Assembly: GCA_023393475.1 (NCBI GenBank)
Contig: JAEWLC010000025.1
Span: 62,001 to 126,000, forward strand
Length of the DNA: 64,000 nucleotides
Direction of reading: 5' to 3'
Source of the DNA: Pseudomonadota bacterium
GTDB lineage: Bacteria > Pseudomonadota > Alphaproteobacteria > Rhizobiales > Devosiaceae
Under the pieces are notes generated by a model, which made no database searches, had not been told where the DNA came from, and saw only the letters and a list, made by a program, of their open reading frames with translations. This document shows, one piece after another, positions 1-7,979 of the stretch. The position numbers and the translations under genes are program-made. Every line of letters starts with the position of its first letter. Positions within the stretch are counted from its first letter, which is position 1.

Positions 1-2
1 AC

Positions 3-869
3 TCGGCCGAGGAAGCCATAGGCAGGCCGATCACCATGTTGATTCCTCCTGAGCTTCAGGACGAGGAAGCCAACATCATTCGGCGGGTCCGAGCCAACGA
101 ACGCGTCGACAGCTTCGAGACCATCAGGCTGCGGAAGGATGGTTCGAGGATACACGTGTCGCTGACCGTTTCGCCTATCCGCGATTCCGAGGGACGGGTT
201 GTCGGCGCTTCCAAGATTGCCCGCGACATTACCGAGGCGCGCGAGAACGAACGGCGGATTCGGCTGCTGCTGCGCGAAATCAACCACCGGGTGAAGAACC
301 AGTACGCCGTCATCCTCTCGATGATCCGCGAGACGGGCCTGCGCTCGATCTCCATCGAGGAGTTCCAGCAGAAGATTCGGACCCGCATTACCGGGCTTGC
401 CGCATCGAACGACCTTCTGGTTCGAACCCAGTGGACCGGCTCCACCCTGGCCGAGGTCATAGCCGAGCAACTGGCGCCCTTCGGACACGAGCACCTGGTC
501 AGTGTCGGGGGGCCGCTGATCTCGATTGGCGCACCCGCAGTGCAGAACATCGGCATGGCCTTCCACGAGCTCGGCACCAACTCGGCCAAGTACGGCGTGC
601 TTTCCGGCCGCGAGGGAAAAGTCTCCATCAGCTGGAGCGTCGACAAGGCGGGCCCCGAGCCGGAGGTGACGCTGACCTGGGACGAGCACTTCGATGTGCC
701 GCTCGCCGAGGAGCCCGGAACAAGCACCGGCTTCGGCACTGTCGTGCTGCAACGGATCGCACCGATGTCGCTGAGCGGGCGGGCCACGACGAGCCGCAGC
801 AGGTCGGGCGTCCAGTGGACGCTGATGGCGCCGTATTCGGCTTTCGAGGTAGAGGCATCCGAGTTGTAG
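3..869 (+). CDS. PAS-HWE sensor histidine kinase (5' end outside window)
   Basis: This is the C-terminal part of a sensor kinase; the reading frame is open back to the first bases, so the true start lies upstream. The first ~75 visible residues are the end of a PAS domain, with the typical RLRKDGSRIHVSLTVSPIRD and VGASKIARDIT stretch. The kinase part follows: phospho-acceptor region REINHRVKN (His near visible residue 95), N-box FHELGTNSAKYG and a WDE tripeptide. His plus W-x-E is the signature of the HWE family, which is common in Rhizobiales and often acts in light or general stress signalling. No response regulator is visible, so the partner is unknown. The gene stops 71 bp before tRNA-Cys and is not damaged by the neighbouring insertion. 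Confidence 0.88.
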   Translation, partial: SAEEAIGRPITMLIPPELQDEEANIIRRVRANERVDSFETIRLRKDGSRIHVSLTVSPIRDSEGRVVGASKIARDITEARENERRIRLLLREINHRVKNQYAVILSMIRETGLRSISIEEFQQKIRTRITGLAASNDLLVRTQWTGSTLAEVIAEQLAPFGHEHLVSVGGPLISIGAPAVQNIGMAFHELGTNSAKYGVLSGREGKVSISWSVDKAGPEPEVTLTWDEHFDVPLAEEPGTSTGFGTVVLQRIAPMSLSGRATTSRSRSGVQWTLMAPYSAFEVEASEL

Positions 870-940
870 GGCAGGGCGCCGTGGAACCACGTCCCGGCTT
901 GCCTAAAGCCCCGCTCTCCAATATGAACCCGCCCCGGTGA

Positions 941-1014
941 GGCCACATGGCGGAGTGGTTACGCAGCGGATTGCAAATCCGTGTATTCCGGTTCGATTCC
1001 GGATGTGGCCTCCA
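941..1014 (+). tRNA. tRNA-Cys(GCA), integration target
   Basis: The sequence folds as a full cloverleaf: acceptor GGCCACA pairs with TGTGGCC, discriminator T, encoded CCA, anticodon loop TTGCAAA with anticodon GCA, and T-arm TCCGG-TTCGATT-CCGGA. Its 3' end is duplicated 13.9 kb downstream, marking it as the attachment site of the adjacent element. The gene remains intact after integration. Confidence 0.96.
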
Positions 1015-1015
1015 T
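1000..1015. repeat. attL (tRNA-Cys 3' end)
   Basis: The 16 bases CGGATGTGGCCTCCAT cover the last 3' T-stem bases, acceptor strand and CCA of tRNA-Cys plus one base. The same 16-mer occurs in direct orientation at 14938-14953. Weaker similarity continues to the right of both copies (CCTCCTT in each), so the recombination core may be slightly longer. The integrase gene begins about 240 bp inside. Confidence 0.92.
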
Positions 1016-1122
1016 TTCCCTCCTTCGACGTTTCTGCTGTGAGCCCCGCAACGTGGGCGTCTTCGGCCGCTAAGGCGCAGAACGCCAAGACTTAATCGCC
1101 CGACACCGACTCGCCCACGGAC

Positions 1123-1151
1123 TCCACTGTGGTCCACTGCACTCCACAGTG
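1123..1151. promoter_or_regulatory. 10-bp-phased TCCAC repeats near attL
   Basis: TCCACT, TCCACT and TCCACA start exactly 10 bp apart (1123, 1133, 1143). The outer bases also form an inverted repeat, CACTGTGG against CCACAGTG. One-turn spacing between att and the integrase gene suits arm-type integrase or Xis/AlpA-type binding sites, but no binding evidence exists. Confidence 0.45.
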
Positions 1152-1257
1152 TTCCAGCTGGCACAGCTCCGTGCAGAGCACCGTCTGGGCGGACTGGACT
1201 GAGTGCCTGGGAGTACGGTAGCACACGCCGAAACCTCAGCATTTCCAGGCGTTTGGC

Positions 1258-2451
1258 ATGCCCCGAGACCTCTCATCCACCCAGGTCGCTGCCCTCCAGG
1301 AGGACGGCGATTTCCGAGTAGCCCGCTGCCTCTACATGCAGCTCCGGGACGGAGGGCGCACTAAGTCTTGGGTCATCCGATACCGGTTCGGCGGACGGCT
1401 CAAGCGCATGGGCATTGGGCCGTATCGGCTCGTGAACTTCAAGCAGGCGCAGGCCGCAGCCATCGATGCGCAGCAGCTGCTCCTCAGGGGCGTCGACCCC
1501 ATGGCCGCTCGGGACGCGGCGAAGCCCAAGGCCACCATCACCTTCGAGCGGGCGACGGAGGAGTACATCAAGGCGTTCAAGGCGGGGTGGTCGCACCCGA
1601 AGCACGCCTCACAGGTCACGGCTCATATGCGCAACTACGCGTTCCCCACCCTGAAGGACCGGCCGGTCGACCACATCGATACGAACGACGTCGTGAAGAT
1701 TCTCCAGCCCATATGGGAGACCAAGCACGAGACGGCCACTCGGGTGCGGGCCCGCATCGAGGCGATTCTCGATTGGGCCACAGCGGCGAAGCACCGGACG
1801 GGGGACAACCCTGCTGCGTGGTCCATCCTCCAGTACCGGCTCCCCAGCACCGCCAGCGTGGCCAAGGTGGAGCATTTCGCTGCCGTACCCCACGAGGTCG
1901 CGCCGAAGGTCTTCAAGGCCCTCCAGCGGGTCGACACGACGGTATCGAAGGCCCTGCAGTTCATTGCGCTCACGGCGATGCGGCCGGGGGCGGTGCTGGG
2001 GGCCAAGTGGGGCGAGTTCGACCTGACAGCGCAGCTGCCGGTCTGGACGGTCCCAGCGGGCCGTATGAAGGGGCGGGGGACCCACCGCCGGGAGTTCCGG
2101 GTGCCCCTTAGTCCAACGGCCGTGGCGCTGGTGCAGTCGCTACGCCCCGAGGGGGCGAAGCCCGACTGGTGCGTGTTCAAGGGGCTGACGCGTCTTCGGC
2201 CGGTGTCGGACACGGCGCTGCGCGTTCTGCTGCGCAAGGTATGTGATGTGCCCGACGTCACGTCCCACGGCTGGCGGACGACCTTCCGGACGTGGTGCGC
2301 GGACAAGACGGCCGTGCCCCGCGAGGTGGCGGAGATGGCGCTTGCGCACACGGTGGGTTCGAAGGTTGAACGGGCGTACCAGCGGTCGGACCTGTTCGAC
2401 GTCCGCGTCCCGGTGATGGCGGGCTGGGCGACGTACCTCTCGGCCGTGTGA
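1258..2451 (+). CDS. tyrosine-family integrase
   Basis: This site-specific recombinase should integrate and excise the element at tRNA-Cys. The 397-residue length fits prophage integrases of the P4/DUF4102 class. The N-terminal ~90 residues match the arm-binding domain (SWVIRYRFGGRLKRMGIGPY, then a helix ending in GVDPMAARD). Residues ~95-190 are the core-binding domain. The catalytic domain holds TAMRPGAVLG (first Arg), a Lys-bearing strand near GRMKGRGTHRREFRVPLS, HGWRTTFRTW (His-x-x-Arg), LAHTVGSKVERAY (second His) and the Tyr nucleophile in AYQRSD, so all active-site residues appear present. No strong ribosome-binding site precedes the chosen ATG. It is convergent with the SEC-C gene, the two stops being one base apart. 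Confidence 0.95.
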   Translation: MPRDLSSTQVAALQEDGDFRVARCLYMQLRDGGRTKSWVIRYRFGGRLKRMGIGPYRLVNFKQAQAAAIDAQQLLLRGVDPMAARDAAKPKATITFERATEEYIKAFKAGWSHPKHASQVTAHMRNYAFPTLKDRPVDHIDTNDVVKILQPIWETKHETATRVRARIEAILDWATAAKHRTGDNPAAWSILQYRLPSTASVAKVEHFAAVPHEVAPKVFKALQRVDTTVSKALQFIALTAMRPGAVLGAKWGEFDLTAQLPVWTVPAGRMKGRGTHRREFRVPLSPTAVALVQSLRPEGAKPDWCVFKGLTRLRPVSDTALRVLLRKVCDVPDVTSHGWRTTFRTWCADKTAVPREVAEMALAHTVGSKVERAYQRSDLFDVRVPVMAGWATYLSAV

Positions 2452-2452
2452 C

Positions 2453-4081
2453 TCAGCCCGGTCGCTTTTCCCTTGGGTCGGTGGGGACGAATCCGTGCCG
2501 ATGTACCACCGCTGCGGCCATTGCCTCACAGTAGGCGATGCGCAGGTCTAGGTCATTCATCGCTTCAAGTTCGGCCCTGTCGGCGCGGTCCTTGTTGAAC
2601 CAGTTGAGCATCTTCTCTCTGCTCATGCGCTGGTTCGCCTCCATCAGCCATTCGAAGAGGTCGTATGCGTCCTTCGTGTGCTTCATCTTCGGCGTGATTC
2701 TGCCGAAGTACGCGTCCGGGACCTCGCGGTACTCGGCAAGGTCTTGGTCTGTCATCGCGTGCCGCAGGAGGGCGTTTTGGCCGTCCTGCGTCCGTACAGC
2801 TATGGTCATTTCCTTGGACTGCTCATCCACCGTAGCTGCAGTCACGCGGCCGATAATCCCATCATCGAACTCGTAGGTCTGTCCGATTACCACCCGAGCG
2901 GTTTCGCGACCAAATGCCTCTGAAGGTAGGGTCCCATCGAACGTGGTGGGGAACACATCGAGCTTGTCGAAAGCTTCGCCGATGTCGAACGCATCGATGT
3001 GCTTCAGCTTCTGCCGGTATGCCTCGCTCACCCGCCGATAGCCCGGTCGGTTGAAGTCCGCCATTCCAAGCCCGAAAGGCACCCCAGCGCTTGTCGGCTT
3101 TTCGAGCAGTTGCCGGTGGGCACTTACATTCGTCACAAACAGGTACGCGGTCATGCCTTCCGGCAGCTCATTCTTTTCATAAGCCTCCAGCCGGGCCACG
3201 GCCGGTTCCATCCAATCTGGCACTCGCCCGTCAAGGAAGACGGGCGGCGTGTTGACGTCGATGAAGATTAGGCGCTCGTCGTTTGCAGGCTTTGCCAAGG
3301 CCTTGTTCAGATGGGGTATGAGTTGCTTGAGCGGCTTCCCGTCCGGCCCGCCGTCCGCCTCGGTACGGCCAAGCAGGCCTGTCACTGACCTCATCTTGGC
3401 TTCGACCCAGTACCGCTTCCCGGTCTTCTTGGAGACCGCCGCAAACTCGCAGTGCTTCGTTGCGCCGTCAGTCTCATCCTCCAGGGCGAGGTCAAATCCA
3501 GCCCGGATGAGCACGCTTGCGACGATGAGTTCGTAATACGCGCCCTGGAATTGGCCGGGGTCCTTGAGGCGGTTGATGAGGCGAGTCTGCAGCTCGACGT
3601 TGTGGTCTAGCAGGTACAGGGCATACGCCGTGCCAAGGTAGCAACTGACGACCCCTACAACCTCCGAGACCGTCACCTCGCCCGGCGTCCGAATGACCTT
3701 CTGCTGATACTTGCAGAACGCATCGTACCATTGCAGCAGGGGGTGCCGCTCCGCCCACGGCTTGGCAATCTCGGCGTTGCCCCAGTCCGGGTCCAGCTTC
3801 TGCTTGATGTAGTGCGCGAGGAAGTCCGGAAACGTCTTCCAGTCGTTCGAGAAGTAAAGGGTCTTGCCAACACCGACGACCTGGTGACCCTGAAACTTCA
3901 CGCCAATGATTGGCTTGCCATGGCCCTGCTGTCGCTGCCGGATGCGCTCCTCAGCGTCCCGCCTGGCGAAGAGATTCTCCAAGTCGGCGGGAGAGGGCAT
4001 CCCGTCAAGTCGGCCGTGGCAGTGCTTGTACTTGGCACCGCTGCCGCAAGGGCAAGGCGCGTTCCTACCAATCTTCGACAT
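2453..4081 (-). CDS. SEC-C motif protein with PD-(D/E)XK nuclease-like core
   Basis: A 542-residue protein of unknown function. It opens with a SEC-C zinc motif (GRNAPCPCGSGAKYKHCHG), which decides the start: the upstream TTG and ATG would add 20 and 13 residues of unrelated sequence. Around residues 180-232 is a stretch like a PD-(D/E)XK nuclease: a helix with YYELIVASVLIRAGF, a strand with HCEFAAV (E212), then YWVEAKMRS giving E227-x-K229. The rest has no fold I recognise. SEC-C motifs occur on SecA and on assorted uncharacterised bacterial proteins. Sitting beside the integrase, in the usual cargo slot of satellites, it is a candidate defence effector; that role and the nuclease call are inference. 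It is divergent from the DUF2786-like gene across a 190-bp gap. Confidence 0.75.
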   Translation of the reverse strand: MSKIGRNAPCPCGSGAKYKHCHGRLDGMPSPADLENLFARRDAEERIRQRQQGHGKPIIGVKFQGHQVVGVGKTLYFSNDWKTFPDFLAHYIKQKLDPDWGNAEIAKPWAERHPLLQWYDAFCKYQQKVIRTPGEVTVSEVVGVVSCYLGTAYALYLLDHNVELQTRLINRLKDPGQFQGAYYELIVASVLIRAGFDLALEDETDGATKHCEFAAVSKKTGKRYWVEAKMRSVTGLLGRTEADGGPDGKPLKQLIPHLNKALAKPANDERLIFIDVNTPPVFLDGRVPDWMEPAVARLEAYEKNELPEGMTAYLFVTNVSAHRQLLEKPTSAGVPFGLGMADFNRPGYRRVSEAYRQKLKHIDAFDIGEAFDKLDVFPTTFDGTLPSEAFGRETARVVIGQTYEFDDGIIGRVTAATVDEQSKEMTIAVRTQDGQNALLRHAMTDQDLAEYREVPDAYFGRITPKMKHTKDAYDLFEWLMEANQRMSREKMLNWFNKDRADRAELEAMNDLDLRIAYCEAMAAAVVHRHGFVPTDPREKRPG

Positions 4082-4271
4082 GCGACTCGGCCCGTTGCTC
4101 AAAGGGCAGGCAGAATACATCTCCCCGGTAGCCTGGCGCAATTATTGCGCGGTCTTACTCCGCGCCGTTAGTCCACCCCCACTATCTCACGACGTTGCTC
4201 TCTGAGCCGTCTATGATTGCGTGACCGCAAGCATCAGTGACGTCGCGCCATCTCGGCGCGGAGACGACGAC

Positions 4272-4721
4272 ATGGCCCTGACAACGGCCCAGCGCGTAGA
4301 CGCGTTACTGAAGAAGACGACCACGAACGGTTGCACGCAAGGTGAACAGGCGGCGGCGGTCGAGAAGGCCAAGGAGTTGGTCGCGAAGTACAAGCTCCGG
4401 TCGGCGGACTTCGTCTGGCCACCCGAACCCAAGGTTGAACAGGCTCCGAAGGCACCACCGACGCCGAAGGCCCCCGCGAAGCCGAAGGCGGCGAGCCCGA
4501 CGCCGAAGTCCGGTGAGATGCAGCCCGCCTACGCCAAGCTCGCGGCACTGCTGCGGGGCACCAAGGGGCTGACGATTGCCGAGCTGCGGGAGGAGATGGG
4601 TGGGATTGAGCCTCACAGCGTGAGGGCGATGATTTCCATCCTGCGGGGCAAGCACGGCCTCGTCATCGAGACGCAACACCAGAAGGGCGGCGCGCTATAC
4701 CGCATCGTCACGCCCGCGTAA
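4272..4721 (+). CDS. DUF2786-like / DUF3489-like small protein
   Basis: The N-terminal ~45 residues (VDALLKKTTTNGCTQGEQAAAVEKAKELVAKY) match the DUF2786 pattern, a helical segment seen in phage and plasmid proteins. A Pro/Lys/Ala-rich linker with PKAP-type repeats follows (residues ~50-82). The C-terminal 65 residues (GLTIAELREEMGGIEPHSVRAMIS...YRIVTPA) resemble the winged-helix-like DUF3489 domain. DNA binding is plausible but unproven. I chose ATG 4272 because GGAGA lies about 9 bp upstream and homology begins there; a GTG at 4221 is in frame. It is convergent with the membrane-protein gene across a hairpin. Confidence 0.72.
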   Translation: MALTTAQRVDALLKKTTTNGCTQGEQAAAVEKAKELVAKYKLRSADFVWPPEPKVEQAPKAPPTPKAPAKPKAASPTPKSGEMQPAYAKLAALLRGTKGLTIAELREEMGGIEPHSVRAMISILRGKHGLVIETQHQKGGALYRIVTPA

Positions 4722-4777
4722 CGTAACAGAGGTCACTCTCGCATAGGTCCCAAAGCGCCCCCATGCATGGGTCCAAC

Positions 4778-4807
4778 AGCCCCGGTTCTGGCCACGGAGC
4801 CGGGGCT
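4778..4807. terminator. bidirectional hairpin terminator
   Basis: An 11-bp stem with one G-U pair, AGCCCCGGTTC against GAGCCGGGGCT, has an 8-nt loop. It lies between two convergent genes and overlaps the stop codon of the leftward one. There is no clear U-tract, so termination efficiency is uncertain. Confidence 0.55.
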
Positions 4808-5219
4808 ACTGCTTAACGAGCTTGCCATCCGAGATTACGAAGTCACCGTAGACGCAGGACACGGTTTTCCAAACGAACGTGCAGCGTCCGCTACGGATAT
4901 CGACTTCCTTCAGGCCCATGGACATTCGGTCCGACATCCCAAGTTGGTCCATGCCTATCGCGACGGCGAACTCTTGGGCCATCTGGTCGCGAGCCCACTG
5001 CTCCGAGGCCTTCTGCTTCTGATAGTCCGAGTAGGCTGAGGTTCCCCACACAGCCGCCGATATGACCGCTACTATCAACGCGATGGACCATGGGCGGAAG
5101 AGCCAGTTGAACGCCTTCAGTCCGGCGAGCCCTGCGGCGCTTCCGACAGCGCGGCCAGCTCCTTTCACCAGTTCGACGTTCTGCCGAGCCTTCAGCCCTT
5201 CCTCTTCGAGCGACCCCAT
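4806..5219 (-). CDS. small single-pass membrane protein, unknown
   Basis: A 137-residue protein I do not recognise. One strong transmembrane segment lies near residues 40-62 (FRPWSIALIVAVISAAVWG), preceded by a Gly/Ala-rich amphipathic stretch with no signal peptide. The C-terminal half is soluble and contains two cysteines (RCTFVWKTVSCVYGDF) that could form a disulfide if exported. AAGGGG about 8 bp upstream supports the start. It lies 52 bp downstream of, and on the same strand as, the sigma-factor gene and could be cotranscribed with it. A small membrane partner encoded next to a sigma factor raises the possibility of an anti-sigma factor, but no anti-sigma motif is visible. Confidence 0.6.
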   Translation of the reverse strand: MGSLEEEGLKARQNVELVKGAGRAVGSAAGLAGLKAFNWLFRPWSIALIVAVISAAVWGTSAYSDYQKQKASEQWARDQMAQEFAVAIGMDQLGMSDRMSMGLKEVDIRSGRCTFVWKTVSCVYGDFVISDGKLVKQ

Positions 5220-5271
5220 ATTGCGACCCCTTGCCCAACGGAGGTCAGGCTATTGGGTTTGCAGGGGGCTG

Positions 5272-6060
5272 TCACGCCGCCAGCATCTCCGCCACGAGTG
5301 GGTGACTGGCCAGCGCTTCGCGCATCTTCGGAATCACTCGCTTCATCGCGGACGAGGTCGCCTGCCGAGTGACGCCGAGCCGTTCCGCCGCTTCCGCCAT
5401 ATCCAGTCCCTCTAATAGGCAGAGTCGAGCGACACCGGCTTGGCTCGGCGAGAGGTCGGCAATGGCGTCCAGCACGGCGGTGCGGATGGCTTGGCTGGCG
5501 ATACGCTGTTCGGCCATCCGGTCGGGCCGCTCGGTATCAGGGCCGGGGATTACGTCCCCCAGTGTGAGGCCGTCAGAGATTGCATCGCCCAGCATGGCAC
5601 ATGACCGGCTGCTGACCTGGAGAGCCATCGCGGCGGTAGACCGCTTGACCCCCATGTGTGCAGCGACCTGCTCTTCGGTCGGCCGCACCACTCCCTCGGC
5701 CTCTAACTCCCGGACGGCACGGCGGGCTCGGTATGCGACCGTGTGGGCGTTCTTCGGCCGGTCCACCACCTCGCGGGTGGCGATGAGCCGGATGACCGCT
5801 GCGCGGATGCGGGCGCGGGCGTACCACATGAGCGAGGCCCGGCCAGGCTCGTAGTCATCGATTGCCCTGGTGAAGGCCATGAGCCCGACCTGGCGAGCGT
5901 CGTCGCGGTCGACGCGGCACTTGTGGGCCATCTGGTCGGCGACCTGGTAGACCTGGCGTTCATAGAAGCGGAGGAGCTGTTCGCGGGCCTTACGGTCGCC
6001 GTGCTGGTGCCAACGGACGAGGAGGGCGTCAACGCCATCCGGGTTGCGAGACTCTGACAT
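5272..6060 (-). CDS. sigma-70 family RNA polymerase sigma factor
   Basis: A 262-residue alternative sigma factor. Region 2 lies at residues ~20-95: the core-binding helix reads DDARQVGLMAFTRAIDDYEPGR and the -10 recognition helix WYARARIRAAVIRLI. A region-3-like segment (PTEEQVAAHMGVKRSTAAMAL) follows, and region 4 ends the protein with an HTH, LDMAEAAERLGVTRQATSSAMKRV. The architecture is nearest to small RpoH/FliA-like group 3 factors rather than ECF factors, because region 3 is present. Its place inside a mobile element suggests it directs RNA polymerase to the element's promoters or reprograms the host or a helper phage; this is inference. The gene to its right is divergent across a 151-bp gap. 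Confidence 0.88.
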   Translation of the reverse strand: MSESRNPDGVDALLVRWHQHGDRKAREQLLRFYERQVYQVADQMAHKCRVDRDDARQVGLMAFTRAIDDYEPGRASLMWYARARIRAAVIRLIATREVVDRPKNAHTVAYRARRAVRELEAEGVVRPTEEQVAAHMGVKRSTAAMALQVSSRSCAMLGDAISDGLTLGDVIPGPDTERPDRMAEQRIASQAIRTAVLDAIADLSPSQAGVARLCLLEGLDMAEAAERLGVTRQATSSAMKRVIPKMREALASHPLVAEMLAA

Positions 6061-6211
6061 CGGAATATCCAGTTAGGTGATGGTCAGAGAAGCGCCTCCT
6101 CGGTTGGGGAGCGGCCATTGTCCATACCTCGACCGGGAAGTCCAATGCTCGGCTCGCTGGCTATGTTCTCATTTCGTTCACGGTGATATGGTGGTGCCTC
6201 CGGAGGTCGCC

Positions 6212-6394
6212 ATGCCCATCACCATTCCCCCTCGCAAGGGGCTGCTGGCCAAGAGAATCGCTAGCGCCAACCCCGACCTCCCGCTGTCGGAGGTCGCCCG
6301 CCGCGCTGGGACCGGGAAGGGGTACGTCCAGAAGGCCATCGGTCAGGAGCGCTTCGGGCGGGACAAACCCAAGAGCCGGGCTGGCGATGCCTGA
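6212..6394 (+). CDS. 60-residue HTH-like small protein
   Basis: GGAGG five bases before the ATG fixes this start rather than the upstream in-frame ones. The 60-residue product is basic and holds a helix-turn-helix-like stretch, LPLSEVARRAGTGKGYVQKAIG. A small DNA-binding regulator is plausible but unproven. Its stop overlaps the next gene by 8 bp, indicating translational coupling. It is divergent from the sigma factor. Confidence 0.6.
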   Translation: MPITIPPRKGLLAKRIASANPDLPLSEVARRAGTGKGYVQKAIGQERFGRDKPKSRAGDA

Positions 6395-6713
6395 AGGCTA
6401 TCGGAAGCTGCGCCCGTATCCGGGGAAGGCCTATACGCTCAAGCACGCCACAGCAGACCGGCTCCTGCTGCTGGTGCGGTGCGGGTCCTGCCGAACCATG
6501 GTCCGCTACCTAGCATCTGACCTAGCCGAGCTGCTCGGTGAGGACCGAGAAGCGGACCTCGCGCCATTCCCATGCTCGCGTTGTGGGACCGACCAGTTCA
6601 TCAGGGTGAAGTACCACCAGCCCTCGTTGGGCGACTACGGGCACCTGGTGGTCCGCCGCCCCGGCCCTGTGCGGGTCACGCAGACCTGGGTTACCGTCAA
6701 GCTGGGCGAGTAA
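6387..6713 (+). CDS. zinc-ribbon-like protein, unknown
   Basis: A 108-residue protein starting inside the preceding small gene. Two CxxC knuckles (CGSCRTM and CSRCGTD), about 32 residues apart, suggest a structural zinc ribbon. The spacer LASDLAELLGEDREADLAPF is typical of small alphaproteobacterial zinc-ribbon proteins of unknown role. No signal peptide or membrane segment is present. It may act with the coupled HTH-like protein, perhaps in transcription or DNA contact, but nothing in the sequence proves a partner. Confidence 0.65.
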   Translation: MPEGYRKLRPYPGKAYTLKHATADRLLLLVRCGSCRTMVRYLASDLAELLGEDREADLAPFPCSRCGTDQFIRVKYHQPSLGDYGHLVVRRPGPVRVTQTWVTVKLGE

Positions 6714-6780
6714 CGGTCCTTCCAGTTGCCCATCCTCTTGCACCGTGCTTCCCTGAGGCAGTCAGAGTGGGGAGACGCAA

Positions 6781-7254
6781 ATGCGGCCTCTGGTGGGGGT
6801 GCTGGTCTTGGTGGCGATGGCTTGCGGAGCCACCAGTGCGCGTTCGCAGGAAGATGCTCCACCTGACGTCGTTCGCGCTGCCGAGGCATCGAACGCCGCA
6901 TTCCGATGCGCGGTGCTGGCGGCAATCTCGGTCCCTACCGGAGAGCCAAGCCCGGATACCATTCGGCTAGCGAAGTATGCGCTGCCGCTGGCCCGCAAGT
7001 TCAACGAGTGGATGGTGCCGAGAATGCTCGACCGCCCCGCCACAGTTGGGCCTTGGCGTGATTTCCTCGCAGAGGTCGACACCGACTTCTGGGTGGGCAT
7101 GGCCTATGCCAATGCTAGCCAGTGGGTCGAGCAACGCATGAGCATCCTTGCGCCCCTGACAGGCGGCGAAAGCTCGGAAGACTGGTCGCTGCGCAGGCAG
7201 TTGGAGGCGCGGGCCGAGTATACGAGTCAGAACTGCAATCTGTTGGGACCATAG
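6781..7254 (+). CDS. putative periplasmic protein, unknown
   Basis: A 157-residue protein with a clear N-terminal signal peptide (hydrophobic residues 3-16, cleavage likely after ATSARSQ). The mature part is helical and has two cysteines (FRCAVLAA and SQNCNLL) that could form a disulfide. GGGAG upstream supports the start. I recognise no family. It is the only clearly exported product in the element apart from the membrane protein, and may act on the cell envelope. Confidence 0.6.
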   Translation: MRPLVGVLVLVAMACGATSARSQEDAPPDVVRAAEASNAAFRCAVLAAISVPTGEPSPDTIRLAKYALPLARKFNEWMVPRMLDRPATVGPWRDFLAEVDTDFWVGMAYANASQWVEQRMSILAPLTGGESSEDWSLRRQLEARAEYTSQNCNLLGP

Positions 7255-7416
7255 GCGCCAAAAGCCCCACACAGGCTCGTACAGGGCCGACAGCGGTTTC
7301 TGGGGTGGTGAGCCCAACGGCTTGCGGCTTGCCTGACACGGCGCGACGGTGCGGCTCGATTCGGGGACTTCGGACTGTTACGCTCTCAATGGGACGGCGA
7401 ATACAGGTGGGGTGGG

Positions 7417-7665
7417 ATGCTTGGCTGGTTCTTCGACCATCGAGTGGGGTCTCGACTCTTCAAGTACGGCTGGCAACCTAACCAGCTACCGGAGCACATG
7501 ACCTTCAGCCACATATGCATGGCGCTGAGAGACAACGGATACGACCTGGACCGAGCGGCGGACCTATGGAGTCGCGTGCTCTCGGGCGACGAGTCTGCCA
7601 AGCAGAAGATGAGGCAGGACGCCGGGGTCTTCGGAATCATGTACCTCGGTGGGAGCAGATACTGA
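7417..7665 (+). CDS. 82-residue hypothetical protein
   Basis: A short gene preceded by a G-rich Shine-Dalgarno-like run (GGTGGGG). The product has aromatic N-terminal residues (WFFDHRVGSRLFKYGW) and a helical middle. The segment CMALRDNGYDLDRAADLWSRVLSGDESAKQKM resembles small helical proteins that mediate protein contacts. No recognised family and no membrane segment. It lies in a rightward run of small element genes. Confidence 0.5.
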   Translation: MLGWFFDHRVGSRLFKYGWQPNQLPEHMTFSHICMALRDNGYDLDRAADLWSRVLSGDESAKQKMRQDAGVFGIMYLGGSRY

Positions 7666-7736
7666 GCGTTCAGCGGCCAGCCCCAGGCGAAACGATAATG
7701 ATAATTCGCGACATGGGGCTCCAGGAGCGGACGCGC

Positions 7737-7850
7737 ATGACGTACGCCATCATCGCGGAATTGCGGGGCTCTCCGCCCGCTCACTGTGACCGATGTTCCG
7801 CTCATGTTCCCGTCGCCGACGCGGAGTTGTTGCGAACGGTTCGCAACTAA
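7737..7850 (+). CDS. possible 37-residue ORF
   Basis: AGGAG about 9 bp before an ATG opens a 37-residue frame containing CDRC. It is too short to judge, and no family is known to me. The surrounding 7666-7979 stretch otherwise shows no gene. Confidence 0.25.
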   Translation: MTYAIIAELRGSPPAHCDRCSAHVPVADAELLRTVRN

Positions 7851-7979
7851 CAGATGATGCCGAGCCAAGTGTCAGCGGACATCTCGTGGAAAACCGTCAG
7901 CTGCTCCCAGTGAGCGCCTCTGCCGCCCCGTGGTGCTGCTAAGCCGGGGAGGACCCGTGGGTTCTGAATCAAATGCCAA

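Noticed and set aside
56..946. 296-codon frame antisense to the histidine kinase
   Set aside because: Overlaps a gene with clear kinase motifs; the product is Ser/Arg-rich and overlaps the tRNA flank.
941..1015. Idea that the element disrupts tRNA-Cys
   Set aside because: The cloverleaf, anticodon and CCA are intact, because attL recreates the 3' end.
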